Part shown: one piece after another, positions 24,166 to 34,667 of the stretch
Numbering within the stretch: the first letter of the stretch is position 1
Layout of the letters: each line of letters begins with the position of its first letter
Assembly (NCBI RefSeq): GCF_023973825.1
Contig: NW_027122939.1
Span: 1 to 34,667 of the forward strand
DNA: 34,667 nucleotides
Reading direction: 5' to 3'
DNA from: Plasmodium brasilianum
Taxonomy: Eukaryota > Apicomplexa > Aconoidasida > Haemosporida > Plasmodiidae
Made by a program: the position numbers and the translations under genes
Notes under the pieces: model-generated
Database searches by the model: none
What the model was told of the DNA's origin: nothing
The model's input: only the letters and a program-made list of their open reading frames with translations

Positions 24166-27100
24166 CATTTACTAAAATAAGGATTTAATACAGATATATT
24201 AATTAAATTTTACGATAAGTGTCCTAAAAAACATATTTACTCTGGATATCATTTTGTCAAATTTTAGTTTTTTTGCATTGGCATAAATGTGAAGTTCATT
24301 ATATATAATAAAATGACACACCTATTTAATTATGGATTATTTATAAGTGATAACTTGAAAATTATAAATTTTTTAAATATAATGATCTTTAAAAACGTTT
24401 ATTGTTTTATCATTATTCTTTGTAATATAATTAGTTAAGTTTTGTAAAATTTAATTAAATATATATTATACAGGACTTTTTTATGTAAATAAGCTATCTA
24501 TTTTATTTGTTCTTTAAAATCATCATAGGATAAAAATAACTAATAAAGTTAAATATGGCATAAATAAGTTATTAAGTTTAATTGTTTTTTTTTTTTCTAA
24601 ATGTTATTTATTTATCTGTTGTAATTTAAATTCGCTCTATTTTTGTAATTGGAACAAATTTTAAAATATTGTTGTTTGTTATTAATATTTTTCAAAATAA
24701 ATTTATAGGAATTATTTTATTATATTGTCAATAAAAAAATTTATGCTGTTATAATGTTTTAATAAATGAGCAAGATTTTATTTGTAACGAAAGAATTTGT
24801 ATTAAACATGTCTCTTCTTCGAATACCATGATATAGTAATTTTATAACTACAAGATATTCCTTTTCTATTATTCAAGAACATTAAGAATTTTTCTAATGC
24901 AATACAAATTTCATATTTTAAAACTTTTTAGATATTAAATGATTTTTTTTTTTAATTATATATTAATTCATTTTTCCGTTTGTTTAATGTGAGTGTTGAT
25001 ATTCTTTGAATAGGACAACCCAGTTGTTTTTGTACACTATAAATTAGAATAGTTGTTACTTCTTATTTTATTAATTATTTTTATTTTATTAATAATTTTA
25101 TTTATTTCCATTTAAATATATGAACTCTTCATTTTACATATTTTTGTTTCATTTTTTCTGAATTTTTCATCAGTTTACATTTTAATGCAGAAGTTCTATT
25201 ATTTTCGTTTAGTTTCTTCATAAAAGTGTAGTGGTACAAAGTATAAATATATTTCACATGCTTTGGGGAATATTAAACGTATATTTGATGACATAATACA
25301 GAATGTTTTTATTATATTTTATTAAGCATATATTTTAATATGTTATCTACAAAGTAGAAAGTTCTACGTCTATTTCTCTTCAAATTTGGAATTCAAAAAT
25401 TTAAGGTATAGCTTATAATTTTGAATTTAGTTAAAAAAAATTATATTCATATTAATAATTCTTTAATTTATATTATAATACAGGTTTTATGTAACATTTA
25501 TTTTACTCTTTTGGTATATATCTAATTATATTAATTCTAGTCATAGTATAAAAGGAAAATAAAATATTTTTATTTTTGAATATGTAATGAAAAAGTATTA
25601 AAAGAAATATATCTGTTTGCACTATTGACAATAGAAACAAATAAATACAATAATTCTACTAGATATTATCATCTTTTACATAATGTTATTCGTGATTTAA
25701 TATTTTACATCAAGTGCCCTTCTATATAAAATTTCATCAGATGTTTTTGAGAATATCAATTATACTTATAAATATTTAAGTATATAGAGTAAAAGTTTTT
25801 TTCTTAGATTACTGTAACAATATGTATTATATGGCGAAAAATCATAATAAGATATATCGTGAAATATATATATATAAATAAAAGTTATAATTATAAAAAG
25901 AAGTTAAAAGGATTGCAGTATATATATTTATTTTCCTCATGTTATTATACATAAGTATTAAATATTTAAAATTTTCTTTTTTCTTCGTTTAACTAAATGT
26001 ACAAATAAAAAATGTTCTAACTAAATTGTCCCATATAAATTAAGATTATATCCAAATATAGTAATTATTGTATAAATAAGTAACGTTTAATAGTTTTTTA
26101 TATTTTTTTGTTTTATTGTTGGATTTTATACAAAAATACATTTTTATGTAATTAGATGTGTATATAAAAAAAATAATAAAAATAAATTTTGTATTCTACT
26201 TATAGTACATAAAGATTATAATATTGAATAAATATAAATGGACGCAAAGCATAACATATTATTTGAGGAAGTAGACTAAAAAGAAGGAATATAGAAAATG
26301 TAATAGAAATATATATAAGAAAAAAATAAAAAGAAAAATAACATATGTGAAAAAATTTATTTGGAAACTTATATTAAATTTAGTAAATGGTTATAATTAT
26401 ATATAAAAACAAATTATTCATAAAAACATATAGTTTTAAGAATTATTTTTTTTACTTTTTGCGCATATTTACTTTTTATTTTCTTCTAAGTTCATGTTAC
26501 TTCATAGATTTATAGTATCATTTTTAAAATATTTGCTCTATTTTTAGTAATTTATAACATATGTTGTCTTTATATTTAGTGATTTATCTTATTAATTCTT
26601 TAAAACCGTGTTTTTTTCTTAACACTTGTTTGAATGAAATGTACAATATCTATAAAAATTAAGTTATCATATTATAAATAATGAGAAATGCCGTTATATA
26701 TTAGAGTGTTAGGTTAAGATTATTCATGAAAAATGGTTCATTTTCATTGGTAGAAAATTGTTTTATGTAAGAATTGTATGATTAAGATCGTTAAAATTAT
26801 GTATTATAACTATTTACAACAAAATTAAAGAGTACTTATATTTATTATATTATTATTACAATTATGTAATTTTATATTCATTTCCATTTTATAAAAATTA
26901 CTTGAATAACTATAATATAATAAATTAATAGTAACCAATAATATGAGTATGCATAATTATTGAATGTTTAGACATGTAAATTTATAAAACAAAATTATCT
27001 TATAACATTATATTTGATAGAGGAACTACTTTTTATTATTATTTTTTCTTTTATTATATTATGAGATCATTTCTTTTAATTATATATAAATAAGTAAGAA

Positions 27101-27490
27101 CAAAATTGAGAAAATTAAGTAGAATTATTTTAAAACATTAAAATTATAAATAAAAATAATGAGTGATAATTTATTTACCTTTAAAATATATAACGTTTTA
27201 TATAATTGCTATTTATATTTTTTAAATATATTATAGACTATTGTAAGGAAAACTGCTATAATTAATATATCATAATATGCTTAATATTGTATCTTTTCAT
27301 TAATTTACTATAACCGTTACTTTAATATTATAATAATTAATATTTATTAAGAATAATAACCAATTTTTCCAAAATATAATGTTTTAAAAATTATATTTAT
27401 TAACAGAATACTTTGTTAAATTTTCTTACAATTATCTCATTATATAGTACAATATATTCTCTGTATTATCTGTGTTCTATATTCTACCTA

Positions 27491-27507
27491 TTCTATACGA
27501 GCTTAAT
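27491..27507. promoter_or_regulatory. Conserved upstream block before the 27898 gene
   Basis: TTCTATACGAGCTTAAT lies about 400 bases before the ATG and is followed by ATTTAAAAATATTAA. It is the counterpart of 3202-3221 and 7707-7730. Confidence 0.35.
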
Positions 27508-27897
27508 ATTTAAAAATATTAATAAATATTATATTTACTTTTTATTTTATTTCAAAAAGAGTTGATAGAATTACAATTTAACTACATTTCCATTCTAAAA
27601 AAATCAAAATAATTTATATATTTGAATATTCATTAGTGAAATCATTTTAAATTATTTAAGTGTAAATTAGTTTTATATAAATAATTTTAATATATTACTT
27701 TTATAATATTTTTTTATTGTCTTTTTCTCTGTCCCTTTTGTAAAAACTATTATAGTTATATACATTTTATTTACATATAAAAAAAAAGAAAAACGAAAAA
27801 ATAAATGAACAATATATAATTCTATATATTAGGAAAATATTTTTTTAATTTTAATATTTTGTTTAATGAATATATTAGAATTTTAAAAATATATATA

Positions 27898-28871
27898 ATG
27901 GAACAAAAAATTAAGTTAATTTTATTTATTAAATTTTTTTTATTTGTATTTTCATCTTGGATATGCCATCTTAACAGTGATCTGGTATGCTTATATTATT
28001 CATAAATATTTTAATTGTTAATATTAAATGTATTCTATTTTTATTAATTCTGTTTTTTGGCTTGATATTATATATTTTTCAAATAATAATTATATAAAAA
28101 TTATTTTTTTAGAGAAGGTTTGAAGGATTTTTTAATGAGAAATACATGGTTTATAGAAAATTATGTACAGGAACTTATCGATTTTTAGCAAATTGTAAGA
28201 ACAATATAGAAAAAAGTATTACAGTGTTAAAAGAAGATGTTACAAATTATGGAATAAAAGAAAAAAAATATATCTACAATAATGAAAAAGGAACAAACGT
28301 AAAGAACAAACATTCACATGGATTGTTATCAGCAAAAGCATCGGGTTGTAGAAAAACTATGAAAAATAAGTCCTGTATATTTGAAACAAAAAAATATTCA
28401 CATCTTGAAAAAAAAATATTCAAAGAACTTGATTATCAGAATTTTCTTGAGAAAAACAAGATAATTAGTAATAAGTTGTACATAAAAATAATACGTAAAA
28501 AATACGGGTTACGATTTTTTATACCTACATTATTGTTTTTGTTGTTGTTATTAGGGCTCATATTAGATTTATCTGTTGGTTATGGGTTATTACGTGGGTT
28601 TTATTATATAATGAGTCTTACATGTTCAAACAATTGGGCAGAAAATTTACGGAATTTATTGAAGAATGAATCTGTTTCTGCTTTTTTCCAGCCTATGGAA
28701 CAAATAACTGGAAGTAATGGAAACAAATATTATATTTATACACCAGGTTTTTTTGGTACGCTAATATATTTCACATCTTTTTTTATTCTTGGAGTTACAG
28801 TTATATCAGGTATTATTTATTACCATAAAAAAGTTAAAAAATATGAAAAAATTAAATTCAAGAAAAGGTAA
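27898..28871 (+). CDS. fam-l/fam-m type exported two-TM protein, type B (intact)
   Basis: Exons 27898-27984 (29 codons, MEQKIKLILF to SWICHLNSDL) and 28113-28871 are joined across a 128-base intron (donor GTATGC, acceptor TTTTTTTAG, phase 0). Product 281 aa. Exon 1 is the classic fam-l/fam-m signal sequence. RFLAN at residues 52-56 is in the export-motif position, with N at position 5. A linker follows, then KKYSHLEKKIFKELDYQNF at about 122-140, a first membrane span at about 163-182, a ~60-residue loop, a second span at about 245-266, and the tail HKKVKKYEKIKFKKR. Exon 2 is open in frame back to the acceptor (RRFEGFFNEKY precedes the ATG at 28146), so that ATG is internal. It is closest to the 3598 gene, with the pre-membrane segment and the tail nearly the same; the linker and the loop between the spans are diverged. 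Function is unknown; display or export at the infected red cell is inferred from family architecture. Confidence 0.9.
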
Positions 28872-30697
28872 AATTAATAATAAGTATATTTGTTATGTAT
28901 ATAAGACTTTAATATAAGATAATAACTGTATCATCTTTACATATGTACTTATTGTATATATATTGCTTTTTTTTTATAATTGCACATACCGATGTATAAT
29001 CTTTCTGATGCATAAAAGAAAAAAATATATGTTCCTAGTTTGTGGTTATCAATGTTTTAATATTTCATAATTTGTATTATAAAGTGTTACTTATTCTAAA
29101 CTAAATCATATGGTTTAGTATGTACATCATTACATTTAAATAGAATTTCATTAAAAATACATTTATATGGATTAAATTGATATATAATAGTAAAATTAGT
29201 GGAATTTTATTAATGGGTGATATTTCACAACTGAACTAAACTACTATAATTTTTGTTTTTATACATTGTTAATCTAAAATTATTATTTTGGGGATTAATA
29301 GAAAAATGTGTTATTCATTTTTTTGTTAACAATAAATATATCTTTATTTTTTTTTATTACCTATATTGTTTATATTATAGAATATAAAATATTATATTAG
29401 CAATATATGGATGTTTTTTATCTAAAATATGATTTACAACATTAGAGTAAAAAAGGTCACATTGTAAAAATAAGGATAATAAAATTATCTTATACCGTTG
29501 TTCCAGATAAAATATATTACTGAAGACATACAGAATAAAAAAAAAAAAAAACGTCTTATTTACACAAGTACATATATACTGCTTGTACACAAATATATAT
29601 AAAAAATTAACTAAAAGAATAAAATTGATAATTAAGGTATTATAAAAAACAAATGAATAATTATGCATCTTTAAGAAAATTATTTATTGAGAAGATAATC
29701 ATATATTTATAAAAAAAAAAAAGAAATATATGATACTTAAAATATGTATATCACTACTAATTAACCTTATTCTATATTAACATTGTGTACTGTTATAAAA
29801 TATAAATTAAAAAAGGAATTTAGACACGGAATAACAAAATAAATTAAATAAAATATTGAATTCACGTAAATATGTATAATTAATAAATGAAAATTAAATA
29901 TCATTTAAATTTATAATATAAAAAAAGTAATATCCAGCTGTATTCATTTTACCAGTGACCAAAAAATATTATCTATCGAAATTAAAATTTTCAAATAAAG
30001 AATAGTGTTTTATAGGAATAATATTATATATTTAAATTTACATCTAAAACACGTCAATTTACAGAATAATACTTTTATTAATGAAAATTTATTCTGATTT
30101 ATATGTGACTAATGTTTGTTTACATTCAGTTAATGTATTATAGCAAATAGGACAAATTATAGATATAATAATATTTTTTCTTTGAAAATTTACGTAATAT
30201 ATTGAAATAAATATAAAAACAAAGATAGATATGGCAAAAAAAAAATTCCATAAAGAATGTTGCAAAAATATAATTTTGATAAAAAATTTAAAACACAGAT
30301 ATATCAGTAACTTTTCTACACTTGGGAATAATAAATATAAATATGAAAGTATGGATTTTATTATAGAAAATATAAACAATTAATTATATAAAAAAGTACA
30401 AAAAAATATGAATGATATATTTATTTTATGGGAAGTAAGAACAATATTAAAAAAATAATTTTAAATAAAATTATAAAATATTATATATATATATTATGAG
30501 TGTATATATATATTCTTAGGTATGTAAAACTTCATGTATAGAAATATAGCGCCGTTCAATTTAATGAATTCAAAGCATCATTATTTTCCTTTATCATAAT
30601 GAGAATGCAGAAAATTCTTTTACTTATTTTATTTGTTATGATTAAATTTCTTCATATTTTTTATTATTTTATAGGAAACATAAAATATTGTTTAGAT
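28872..30697. other. Convergent intergenic region
   Basis: This separates the last + strand family member from the - strand gene. The conserved 3'-flank block is at 29273-29294 (TCTAAAATTATTATTTTGGG). Two hydrophobic minus-strand frames (29375-29668, 97 codons; 30089-30379, 96 codons) lack introns, exon 1, an export motif or resemblance to the other genes. I treat them as chance, although they are longer than most. Confidence 0.5.
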
Positions 30698-31429
30698 TTA
30701 TATTAGAAATGGTACTATACATAATAAAACCGAATATAAATTATATACAGCTATAGATGTAATAATAAAACTGTATATTACTAGTGGAATACAGACAATA
30801 AGTATAATTATATAACATACCATCCATGTACGTCCATATTTATTTGATGTTTCATATAAAATATCGAATAATTTTTTGACTTCTCTTTCATATTTTGCAT
30901 CTAGTTTCCTCAAATATTTATATATACTTGATAATATATTTTTTTCTCCTGACTTATGTTTTTTCATTTGGTATGGTTCCCATTCTGTTTCTGCAGGAAG
31001 GCCATCAAGATAATCAACAGATGTTAATGAATCACAGGAGTTTTCAAAATTTCCCTTGAATTTCAATGAATTATATGAATTTTGAAAATTATCTGGAAAC
31101 TTCTCTTTTAAATCAAAGTCTGTCTGTTCAGAATCTACACCTATTGTTCTATATAATAATCTACTTTTTCTCATGTCTGACGTATTATTTATGTTTATAA
31201 TTTTATTACATGATATTCCAAAAGACTATGTGTAAAAATTAGGATAAATATATAATATTTGGAAAAATATCTGTATATATATATTAATAAAATATTAATT
31301 TAAAATGGCAATGTAAGACTAGAAAAAATGTATGAAGGTTATTGAATATAATAATTATTCTACCTCATAGGAATACTTAAATGTCCATACTAATAAAATA
31401 AAGAAGATGAGATTATTTGTTTGTGCCAT
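30698..31429 (-). CDS. Plasmodium exported protein of a second family, telomere-proximal
   Basis: Reading on the minus strand, exon 1 is 31429-31364 (22 codons, MAQTNNLIFF to FKYSYE). The intron is 138 bases, with donor GTAGAA and acceptor ACATAG, and exon 2 is 31225-30698 in phase 0. Product 197 aa. Exon 1 is a short signal-like sequence. Exon 2 opens SFGISCNKIINI, carries RLLYR at residues 44-48 in the export-motif position, then an acidic/polar linker with two NS(Y/C)(N/D)SL-like repeats (residues 71-89). KYLRKLDAKYEREVKKLF at 125-142 is a charged helix-like segment typical of Plasmodium exported proteins. Hydrophobic spans follow at about 156-176 and 182-197. The protein stops inside or at the end of the second span (CIVPFLI), without the charged tail seen in the other genes. 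Twenty codons of open frame follow two closely spaced stops, so the C-terminus may be truncated. It points away from the telomere, opposite to its neighbours. I do not assign a named family. Confidence 0.82.
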
Positions 31430-34208
31430 GGTGTCGAATGATTATATGCATAATAAATCCCTATTAAATGTATAATTTTTAGCAATATAGTTTTCCTTAT
31501 AATATTCAGAATAAGTTTTATAATGATTTTTCCTTAATGTTTTATGTTAATTTAAAACTTTTTATCTTTCTTTAATTAATATTAATTATAAAATGTATTC
31601 GAAAGATAAAAGATAAAAAATGCATTATATAAAAATATTATAGAAATTTTTAATGTAAAAATACTATTAATTAAAATAATATAATTTGAATAAATTAAAA
31701 AAAATAATTAGCAATAAATAGTTATTATTGTTGTACAATTACATTTAGATAATCTGTAAATAATTTATTTTAAAAAATTTATTCAAATTTATATAATTTC
31801 TATGCACATTATTAAAAGACATTCATATTTTTGGCTATAAAAATAAATAAAAAATGGTAAAATTATATTATATAAAGTGTACAAGCTATCCTCCGAAAAA
31901 ATTTCAATTAAAATTGTTCTGTTACAATTAAAATAATGAAAAATATTTTTAAGTTACCAAAAGCTTTACATATGAAAAAAAGTTTTAAAATAATTTCTAA
32001 TATCTATAATAATTAGAAAAATAAAATATATTAATGTAATAGTGTTTTAATGGATTTTAAATGCACGAAAAATTATGTATTATTAAGATCTTATATTTTT
32101 TAATCAGCATTTATTAATAGTCTGCTAACTGTATAATATATATTATATAAGTAAGTTTATCTTATTTATTATAACATACAGTCTAAAATTAATTTTTATA
32201 TTATTAAAACAATATATGATGCATTATATTATTATAATATTGTACTTTAAGTTTGTTTAATATGAATTAAAAAATATTAATAATACCATATATAAAATTT
32301 TATTAAAAATATAAATTTGAACAAACAGAAATTTATTTCTAAAATTCTCTTGATTTATATAAAAGATATACTTAAAAAGAAAAAAAAAATTAACAAAAAA
32401 ATTATAAATATTAAAATTGTTATAAAGAATTATATATACATAATTATTTGACAGTTTAATGTGACTTTAACGTTAAATTATTGTTTATTTTTCATTATAA
32501 TAAGAAAACATATGTAAAGTATATAAAAAATGAGTTAACTAAAATACATTAGAACAATGATATCAAGATTATGTACTATAAAAAATGAAATGATAATTCG
32601 AAGTGGTGAATATATTATTAGTTAAAATCAAATATATTGTTTTTATAAAATAATACTATAAAGTTATTAATTTTTTTGGCAATTATTTATGTACTGTAAT
32701 TCAATCATATAATATAATATATTATAAATATATTTCCGATTTATATAATTTTTCTGATATATAAAGAATCAATAGCGAATGATATAAAATATAGTCCTAT
32801 ACATTTGTTGAGTTTATATTAATCGTACATTACTACGTTTATTTAAGTTTTTCGTTTATATATATAAATACAGCTTGGTAAAAAAATTTTTGTTTATATA
32901 TTTAGATGATTAAATATGTATGAATTGATATTTTTGATGTATGTTACTAATTTTATTATATATATTTATTAAATATATAATAAATTCATACTTAAAATAA
33001 TATACCTTTATTTTTATGAATAAATTCTGGATATAGTTTGACTATGCATATATATAAATTTAAAGGAAGTATTTTTCATATTTAAAAATCAAAAAATAAA
33101 TAACTTCATAATATTTTTGTTTTAAATTCTGTGTTTCTGGGTACTTATTAATAGCTAGCATATTATTATATGATTAAAGAGTTTTTATTTTTTTAAAACA
33201 ATAAAATTACTATGTAAGAAAAATAAATTTTCATAAATTTTTCTAACGATAAAGTTGTTAATTATTAAAAAACATTTATACTTATGTGAATTATTAATTG
33301 GCATTAGTCAGTTCATTTCTTAATATCACAAAATGATCCTTAAACTAGTTCCAATAAAATAATTCATTAATGTGAACAAGAAATAACATATGAAAGTTCC
33401 CTTTTTTTTTAATTTTGTATATAACATATGAATTACTAGATTCATTATGTGAAAAAAGTTATTTAACTCATTGCACATTTTTATTCATGATACATTTTGA
33501 ATATAATAAGTTAGAAATTAATAAATGAACAAATGATCTTCATGTGATAAAAATGTTTTAGATTTCTACTCTTAAAAAAAAAAATTATATATATGTATAT
33601 ACGTATATACGAATTTATAAATATACAATTATATGTGTTAAAACTATAACATTTTTTATAAATGTATTTTTAAATTAGTTTAGAAACAATATTTATACTT
33701 TGAAGTTATCCAAAATATTATAATCTTTCACTTTAGGTAACAGAATATCTTAGATGTGAAAAATAATTAACAAAAAAACGGAGAACATATATATTTTTCT
33801 TTTTTTTTTTATTTTTGTAAACATAAAGTACCTAAAATATAGAATGTAATATACTATCGCTATATGTGTTATATAACTGCATGATATATTTAATTTTTAA
33901 AAATGCATTATTTCCGTATTACCTATTAATAAAAGAATAACTATATTTTTAAAATTTCATTTAGGTTAATAAAAAATTAATTAATCTTTATATTAGATTG
34001 TGTGTATCAATATATGCCGTTCAGTATAACGTGTAACTGCGTATTTTAACGTGAAACCAAATAAAATTATAAAAGAATTGTGATCATTCTTTTTTATTTT
34101 AGAGTAATATAAATGTTAATTTTATTAAACATAATAAAAATTAATTCCTTTTAAGAAATACATAATATTATATTGTCGTGAATTATAAAATTTAATTAAT
34201 AAATATAA
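31430..34208. other. Subtelomeric DNA between the last gene and the telomere
   Basis: I see no gene, no gene remnant and no tandem repeat array of the sort that lies next to telomeres in P. falciparum (Rep20/TARE type). The sequence stays A/T-rich with short poly-A/T runs. A slightly more G/C-containing patch at about 34010-34065 lies just before the telomere. Confidence 0.6.
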
Positions 34209-34667
34209 GTTTAAGGGTTTAGGTTTTAGGTTTTGGGTTTTAGGGTTTAGGGTTTAGGGTTTAGGGTTTAGGGTTCAGGGTTTAGGGTTTAGGTTTAGGG
34301 TTTAGGGTTTAGGGTTTAGGGTTCAGGGTTTAGGTTTTAGGGTTTAGGGTTTAGGGTTCAGGGTTTAGGGTTAGGTTCAGGGTTTAGGGTTCAGGGTTTA
34401 GTTTGGGGTTTAGGGTATAGGGGTCAAGGGTTCAGGGTTAGGGTTTAGGGTTTGGTTTGGGGTTAGGGTTCGGGTATCAGGAGTTTAGGTTTTAAGGTAG
34501 GGTTTAGGGTTAGGGTTCAGGTTTAGGGTTTCAGGGTTTAGGGTTTAGGGTTCAGGGTTTAGGGTTCAGGGTTTAGGGTTCAGGGTTTAGGGTTTAGGGT
34601 TCATGGTTTAGGGTTCAGGGTTTAGGGTTTAGGGTTCAGGGTTCAGGGTTTAGGTTTAGGGTTCAGG
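34209..34667 (+). repeat. Telomere repeat array (TTTAGGG/TTCAGGG), chromosome end
   Basis: Tandem copies of the Plasmodium telomere unit GGGTT(T/C)A run to the end of the window, with the G-rich strand 5'->3' to the right, so the physical chromosome end is on the right. The first units (34209-34245) are irregular (TTTTAGG, TTTTGGG), as is usual at the inner edge. A second irregular block lies at about 34397-34510, between more regular stretches. Confidence 0.97.

Larger units (their letters stand above)
23613..27897. other. Intergenic A/T-rich DNA
   Basis: No supportable gene. It starts with the shared 3' flank (blocks at 24020 and 24084) and ends with the shared 5' flank of the 27898 gene (block at 27491-27507). 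An alternating CATACATATATA tract at 24133-24165 is largely self-complementary. Two short minus-strand frames near 25000-25290 have mixed amino-acid content but are of chance length and contain stops. Confidence 0.55.

Noticed and set aside
25000..25290. Two short minus-strand frames (around MKKLNENNRT and EVTTILIYSV)
   Set aside because: Considered as a decayed coding region. Many frames of this length are expected by chance, and neither resembles the exported families in this window.
29375..29668. 97-codon minus-strand ORF, hydrophobic
   Set aside because: No exon 1, splice sites, export motif or similarity to other genes here. It is rich in F, I, Y and L as expected from A/T-rich DNA, and a length near 97 codons is expected about once in such a window.
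30089..30379. 96-codon minus-strand ORF with a Cys-containing end (ICPICYN)
   Set aside because: Same reasons. The two nearby cysteines suggested a metal-binding motif, but there is no second pair and the rest is low-complexity hydrophobic.
30599..30706. 35-codon plus-strand ORF looking like a signal exon (MRMQKILLLILF)
   Set aside because: It lies antisense to the 3' end of the minus-strand gene, has no donor leading to a plausible second exon, and fits chance hydrophobic content.
1..34667. CRISPR arrays, operons, ribosome binding sites, bacterial insertion sequences, rRNA or tRNA genes
   Set aside because: None seen. Spliced genes and a telomere show this is a eukaryotic chromosome end, so the bacterial features do not apply.

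Overview
The window is a chromosome end from a malaria parasite, most likely Plasmodium malariae or a close relative. Four things point there. The DNA is roughly 80% A+T. The last ~460 bases are an array of TTTAGGG/TTCAGGG units, the degenerate Plasmodium telomere repeat. All recognisable genes share the two-exon plan of exported subtelomeric genes: a short hydrophobic exon 1, an intron of 119-138 bases, then exon 2 with an RxL motif and two membrane segments. Finally, the proteins match from memory the fam-l/fam-m families of P. malariae. The G-rich telomere strand runs 5'->3' to the right, so the chromosome end is on the right and the interior on the left.

Layout. Six related loci lie on the + strand, all pointing at the telomere, with starts at 3598, 8102, 12544, 17125, 22727 and 27898. 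The step between starts is 4.4-5.6 kb. Intact genes: 3598-4603 (290 aa), 12544-13395 (240 aa, divergent) and 27898-28871 (281 aa). Damaged copies: 8102-8987 (lost splice acceptor and one frameshift), 17125-18008 (a single in-frame TAA) and 22727-23612 (heavily decayed). A seventh gene of a different exported family lies on the - strand at 30698-31429 (197 aa). From 31430 to 34208 I find no gene, and the telomere follows. Between the genes are 3.5-4.7 kb stretches of A/T-rich DNA with only chance ORFs, apart from shared sequence blocks flanking the genes and one telomere-like relic at 19022-19044.

How the parts relate. The six + strand loci look like copies of one unit. They have near-identical exon 1 and intron sizes, and all retain a pre-membrane segment of the form EKK-I-x4-DY-x2-FL. 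Two sequence types can be told apart by their C-termini. Type A ends NEKYNKIKLM (8102, 22727). Type B ends HKKVKKYEKIKF (3598, 27898). These should correspond to the two sister families fam-l and fam-m; I do not assign which is which. Both type A copies are broken and both type B copies are intact. In five of the six + strand loci, and in the - strand gene, the fifth position of the export motif is K, I, N or R rather than the canonical E/D/Q. The one canonical motif (RLLSE) sits just upstream of the premature stop at 17475. Functions are unknown; export into the host red cell is inferred from family architecture.
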